DNA from: Pseudoneurospora amorphoporcata
Lineage: Eukaryota > Ascomycota > Sordariomycetes > Sordariales > Sordariaceae
Assembly: GCA_033297205.1 (NCBI GenBank)
Contig: MU859204.1
Span: 1-64,000, forward strand
Reading direction: 5' to 3'
DNA: 64,000 nt
The position numbers and the translations under genes were made by a program. Below, one piece after another: positions 59,190-64,000 of the stretch. A model generated the notes under the pieces. The model was not told where the DNA came from. It searched no databases and saw nothing but the letters and a program-made list of their open reading frames with translations. Position 1 is the stretch's first letter. Each line of letters starts with the position of its first letter.

Positions 59190-60479
59190 CTAGGTGTTTA
59201 GAGGCTGCGGGCGGCTATCAGTCTGTTGCTGTTGCCTGTTGGTGGTCCGCTTGTCGCCGTCACGGTTGTTCGCCTTTTCGCGACGCGACTCCTCAATGGC
59301 CGTGCGCTGCTGGATGCTCGAGTCGTGGCTCTTCCATTCGACCTTGGTCTCGGAGGGGAATGACAGGGTCCGACGCATGGTTTCACTGTTCAGTCAAAGT
59401 TAGTCCAAGATCCCCAGAGTGGCTATCCGGAACCAATGAGTCAAAACATACCGAATCTTCAGGACCCGCTGGCCATTAGCCCGAGCCCAGATGCTGAGAA
59501 TATCCTCGCCATTCCGAACACTGAGAACAATGCCGCAAACATCGTCGTTGGCGTCGCCAAATTGATCACCGATCAGAGCCAGCAGAATGTCCTCCCAGTA
59601 GCGATCGGCCACACCCTTGCGCAGGCGCACAATCCACTTTCCTCCATTCTTGTTCTCTTCGTCCTCCCATATTGGCCGAATTCCTTTCTTGAACAGGTGA
59701 TAGTCGGACACCAGCGGCAGACCCGAGGGGCGCTTGAGGTGCTGATAGACAGCGAAGAACTGCTCAGCCGTCTCGCAGGTGGCGATAGGGTGCAGAGTCT
59801 TCTCGTACTCGATGAAGCCGTTAGCCTTCGAGATGGGGGGCCGGTACCAGAAAACCCAGCTATTGCGCAGCTGGTGATTTAGGCTCGAACTCGGGGAGCT
59901 GGACACTGCGCCCTGAGCCCTCTTGTTGGCATCGGCAAGAGAGGCGTTGGAGGCAGTCTTCCCAACGGTCTTGCCGCTCAAGCCACCCTCCTTGCTAGAT
60001 TTCTCAGCAGAGGGTGTCTTTGCGGCATGACCGATGAGGGCGGTCTCGAACGGGTTGCCGCTAGACTTGGGGGTCTTGGCCGAACCGAACGAGGCGAATG
60101 CGCCAGACCCAAGGCCGAAAGCGCTCGAAGCGCCGGCCGTGGGCGACACCAGTCCGCCCGGGGTAGTTATAGAGTTGAAGGGGTTGGTCTTTCCGTGCGA
60201 CGAGCTATCACCGCCGAATCGCTTGGAGAATGTGCGTGAAGACGAATTATCGGCCTGGCCGCCGGATCCAGGTGTTGTCAATGAGAGCTTGCTCGAGCTA
60301 TGAGAGCGAACAAAGGTATGTCAGTCAGCGGTTCGGTATGTGTTGAGTTGATTGCCGTTTATGGCCATGTGTGTGGTGGGGGAAGAGGGAGGGGGTAGGT
60401 AAGGTAGAGGGGAAGTGCTGGGGTAAGACGCAAAAATCGACACTCACTTGGTACGGCGACTCCATAGGTTGGTATCCAT
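59190..60479 (-). CDS. Class II eIF4E (4EHP-like) cap-binding protein
   Basis: A cytoplasmic mRNA cap-binding protein. Exon 1 is only 32 nt (60479-60448, MDTNLWSRRT), then 60297-59452 and 59385-59190; introns are 150 and 66 nt and the product is 357 aa. An N-terminal Ser/Gly/Thr-rich extension of about 150 residues (KRFGGDSSSHGKTNPFNS) precedes the core (NSWVFWYRPP, SDYHLFKKGIRPIWEDEENK, NGGKWIVRLRKG). Of the two cap-stacking aromatics, the second is Trp221, while the first, Trp in class I eIF4E, is Tyr175 (EYEKTLHPI), the mark of class II/4EHP. That class usually binds cap more weakly and often represses translation, but its role in fungi is open. A Gln/Arg-rich tail of about 50 residues ends the protein. 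Without the tiny first exon, no in-frame ATG precedes the extension. Confidence 0.93.
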
Positions 60480-63354
60480 GGAGAAGTCGGGAACCAAAAA
60501 CTCGACGAACGAGAGAAAGGAAAGGAAAAGGTATGTAAGAATACTCGTCACCGGAAGACTAATGCAACACAGTGAGCGGCGGCGCAAGCAATTCTTCAGA
60601 TGCCGTACTGCAAGAAAAGCTAGCCTGTAATTATGCGGAAAGCCGGCGTATAGTAGTCGTTCGAGTCGTCGCGGGAGCAGGCGCAGGGGCGGCAGCGGCG
60701 ACAAGAAAGGATGACGGAGTTTGGTGGTAATAGTAGCAGCGGTAGTGCAAATGATGTCAGGCAAGGATCTGGCAGCAGCCCTGGTGCCGTAGCGGTGGTG
60801 AACGGGAATTCGTGATGGGGGTGAGACCTTTCGACCTCGAGGGCGGCGGGCAATATATTGCAGTGACGACGATTACTGCTGTAGTCAATCCGTCTCGTCC
60901 CTGTCTCAGCAGTAGTAGTATCGGGTGGTGAGGTCTAAGAGGGTAGGTATCGAGGACGGGGACAGGCGAGTGCAGGTGCAGTGGAGGCGTTCCTGGATTG
61001 CAGAGGCTCGAGGTCGATCCGACACGGACGGGAATTTGGGCTTTGGGATGATAGATGGCGGTTGAATAGGATTGGTTGGTGGGCGAGGCGGGATGACGAG
61101 TTTTGGAGGTTTTGCTTGGGACGTTGGATCAGATCGATGGAGTGGATGGAATTCGGAAATCGTTGAAAAAGGAACAAATCTTGACCTATGGACCGCAATG
61201 GCCCCGAGGCGAACAGTGGGTGCCCGTCTGCGACCGACGACCACCAAAAACCCAGCCCGTCCTCAGTGGCCAGGGCTGCGACCGAGGGCGAAGTGGTCCG
61301 CGCAGCAGTGGCGGGTCCACCGTCCACTGTCACGGGTCTCTCATTGTTGCTTGACTCTCTCCGTGTTCCCTGAGAACATGGTCGCTGGAAGCTCGGAAAG
61401 CCCCACCCTGCCAGATGCTGTCGGGATTCCATGGAACGTGACTGGTCACATCCAGCGAGGTACACGCTGCAGGGCAGCACCGGCTGCGAACAACCAGCAA
61501 CGTTATGGGCGGTGAGCGGTGGCAGTAATAGCAGACCCGCCCGTGGAACGTGCAAGATTTCAACTCAAAATGGCGCGACTAATTTCGTTCCCCTTTCCTT
61601 CTTCTCTTCTTCCTCTTCACAATCACGACCACAAATCCACAAAACACCGTTGGGCTGCACCTGATCGCTTCCGCGCGACCGACGATACGGATTGTGAAAG
61701 TCAAGAAGAACTCCTCTAAATTGCCCTTGTTTAAAACCATCATCACGAGAGCCCCATTCGCGCGGCGTCCATGATGCGATGATGACCTGAAACAAGATCC
61801 GGACATCTCATATTCCCAGACTACAATGTCGTTGTATCTGGCTCGCCGCTGGTAATTGTACTACGTATCCCGCTCGTTACCGTCCGGATGAAACTATGGA
61901 TCGAGGCCGTACCCTGTAATGTGCATCGCATTCATTGTACATGTCTCCATCCATTGTTGATAGGAATGCCTGGCGCATGGTTATGATGCTCGGATTTACG
62001 AATGGTAAGTCCCAGTTGTGCCTTTCCGTTTTCTGCGGCCCAATGCGCGTTGATGATGATACGAACATCATCCGGTAAACCGATTCAACAATGACGGAAC
62101 CTGTCCGTGTTGCTTTTGCGATACGGGCGAGGGTCCAACGTCATGGGTTGAATATGAGGAGACGATATGGCATTCATATTCTGAAATCTGCGATACACCA
62201 AATCCGATTCTCAAATTGCGTACCTACCTAGCTTTGTGTTGCTCGAGGCTAACTCGGCTCAGCTGCTTCTCTACTAGATTCCTATAGAAACACGGTCGCG
62301 CTTTCCGAGAGCCCAAGACCGCAGATGACCGAACTAGTACTGACTGCAACTGACTCGGATGAAACATAAAAGAGGTCTTGGTCACAAGGAAGGAGGAGGG
62401 TGGCAGACAATGTGTGTGTGTTAAGGTATCCTCAACGAGATTTGCCCGCCAGTTTGAATTTCTTGGACTTATTTTCAGCCCAAGTTCACTCACTCACGTC
62501 GCAACTGTCACTCCTTTGGTCCTGCCAACTTCCTCCTCATGACTGGAACAGTGACTAGAGGAAGAAGTCTTGGTAAGGTTAGCTGATATCTTACATCCCA
62601 TATTTCTCTCAATTCAATTTCTCCAAGGTGACAAATGTGTTGCTGCTGATATGCTTTGATATCTTTGCTCGGGTTGCCTCAGCAGCATCTCGGCGGCGCA
62701 AACAGAACTGCCGTTCTCCCCATCTGCGACGGAACGCGTTGTCACCGCGACCATTGGCTGCCTCGGAGGGCCTCCTTACGTCAGGGAGCCAAAGAAGCCA
62801 AGGGATTCGGCGAGCTACCCCACGCTACAAGCTTCCCTGGGGTGGGGTAAAGTCTTTCCCGGCTAGACAAGGTATAATTTGGAGAAGAGACGGTAGACCC
62901 CTCTGATCCTTTTTTGGCATTTTCTGTCTTAGTGACCACCTGACCGGGACATGGCCACTTGTTTCTCATCTCTGTAGACTTTCATGACCTTATTCTGGGC
63001 TTTAACCTAAGATTCACGCTCAATTGGAAGACGAGGTACCGGTACATCGTCAACTTTATCAGACAGTACTTGCTTAGTTGTACCTCCGACTGCGGAGTAG
63101 GGTAAGAAAGACCCCGCCATCCCGACAATCACTGGAGACTCGAGACGGTTGTTTGTGCATGCACTCCTTACCCGGCAGGGGTAATTAGTATCGTTCTACA
63201 GACAAAGAGTCACCACTCTTCAATACCAAAACCGCTCCCACCAAACCACCAACAACACACCACCGCTGAGGTTCAACACTCGACCATCACTTTAACGACA
63301 CATATACACAGACTATCACCATACAGAACCGAAATACCCACGATACCGTACACA
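60480..63354. other. Intergenic region between eIF4E and MTHFR (divergent)
   Basis: About 2.9 kb between two start codons pointing apart. Frames on both strands near 60900-61560 are GC-rich overlapping shadows of one another and show no domain. The last 150 bases before 63355 are A/C-rich, as in fungal 5' leaders. No RNA gene was recognised. Confidence 0.5.
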
Positions 63355-64000
63355 ATGGAGAAGATCACCGACAAGGTCGCGGCCTTGCCGCCCGACAGCA
63401 ACTACCTCTCGCTCGAGTTCTTCCCTCCCAAGACCGCAATGGGCTTTGCCAACCTGCGCGACCGTCTCGAACGTATGGCAAGGGGACTTAAGCCGCTTTT
63501 CGTCAACGTCACCTGGGGCGCCGGGGGTTCAACCGCCCAAAAGTCTCTCGAGCTTGCCGAAATCTGCCAGCGCGAGCTGGGCCTCACAACATGTCTCCAT
63601 CTTACATGCACAAACATGAGCCGCCGCTTGCTAGACAAGACCCTTGAGGACGCAAAGGTCCTCGGAATCCGCAACATTCTTGCTCTCAGAGGTGACCCCC
63701 CTAGGGCTGCCGAATACCACGATGAGAATGACCCCGAACCGACCGACGACGAAGAGTTTTCCTGGGCCGCCGACCTCGTCCGCTATGTCAAGAAGAACCA
63801 CGGCGACTACTTCTGCGTTGGTGTTGCCGCCTATCCCGAAGGCCACGCCGAGGAGAGCCACCCTCGTGAGCAGAGCTTGGAGCATGATCTCCCTTATCTT
63901 GTCGAAAAAGTCCAGGCCGGTGCTGATTTTATCATGACACAACTCTTCTTCGACATCGACGCTTACGAGCATTTCGAGAATACTCTGCGAGAGCACCCTA
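63355..64000 (+). CDS. Methylenetetrahydrofolate reductase, 5' part (runs off the window)
   Basis: The enzyme reduces 5,10-methylene-THF to 5-methyl-THF, which supplies the methyl group for methionine synthesis in the cytosol. 215 codons are visible without a stop or intron, covering much of the FAD-binding TIM barrel that starts at the N-terminus in this family. Diagnostic blocks are SLEFFPPKTAMGFANLRDR, FVNVTWGAGGSTAQKSLELA, CLHLTCTNM, GIRNILALRGDPPR (flavin and folate site), FCVGVAAYPEGH and GADFIMTQLFFD. The Glu in SLEFFPPK is the catalytic acid position of the family. Fungi usually have two isozymes (Met12- and Met13-like). The SLEFFPPKT start resembles the Met12 side and S. pombe Met9, but with the C-terminal half missing I leave the symbol open. 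Confidence 0.95.
   Translation, partial: MEKITDKVAALPPDSNYLSLEFFPPKTAMGFANLRDRLERMARGLKPLFVNVTWGAGGSTAQKSLELAEICQRELGLTTCLHLTCTNMSRRLLDKTLEDAKVLGIRNILALRGDPPRAAEYHDENDPEPTDDEEFSWAADLVRYVKKNHGDYFCVGVAAYPEGHAEESHPREQSLEHDLPYLVEKVQAGADFIMTQLFFDIDAYEHFENTLREHP

Noticed and set aside
60935..61555. 206-codon minus-strand frame upstream of eIF4E
   Set aside because: Overlaps comparable frames on the other strand and has no recognisable motif; likely leader or promoter.

Overview
The window looks like nuclear DNA of a filamentous ascomycete, most likely a Sordariales fungus close to Neurospora. The evidence is short introns (about 50-150 nt) with GTRNGT donors and pyrimidine-AG acceptors, Zn2Cys6 regulators, one m-AAA protease resembling Neurospora MAP-1, a BOR1-type transporter, and long intergenic stretches. 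The exact species is inferred, not proven. I found no rRNA, tRNA, CRISPR or viral genes.

Layout, left to right. 1-4.1 kb is non-coding and starts with a long poly-T tract. 4.08-7.16 kb (+) is a six-exon Zn2Cys6 transcription factor. 8.74-11.6 kb (+) is a mitochondrial m-AAA protease. 13.0-15.2 kb (+) is a BOR1/SLC4-type anion transporter. 15.2-24.7 kb has no credible gene but holds a 448-bp inverted-repeat element. 24.7-27.1 kb (-) is a four-exon homeobox regulator. 27.1-39.7 kb is a second gene-poor stretch and holds a 415-bp inverted-repeat element. 39.7-40.8 kb (-) is a 3-hydroxyacyl-CoA dehydrogenase, divergent from a Tof1/Timeless replication-fork protein (41.4-45.2 kb, +). 46.3-48.1 kb (+) is a DHA2-type MFS transporter. 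48.5-53.1 kb is a divergent pair, a monocarboxylate-type MFS transporter (-) and a Zn2Cys6 regulator (+), both broken. 54.2-56.1 kb (+) is a PAF-acetylhydrolase-like lipase. 56.8-58.5 kb (+) is the splicing factor Sad1/USP39. 59.2-60.5 kb (-) is a class II eIF4E (4EHP-like). The start of a methylenetetrahydrofolate reductase (63.36 kb, +) runs off the right edge.

Most genes are unrelated housekeeping or regulatory genes. The one visible functional unit is the decayed transporter-regulator pair at 48.5-53.1 kb. It carries three apparent frameshifts in the transporter and two nonsense codons plus one frameshift in the regulator, while every other gene here reads cleanly.

The least expected features are the two MITE-like elements. 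Each has long terminal inverted repeats flanked by an 8-bp duplication (TTYAGGAA and TTTATTTT), which fits hAT-type insertion. The two have different terminal sequences and sit in the two gene deserts around the homeobox gene.
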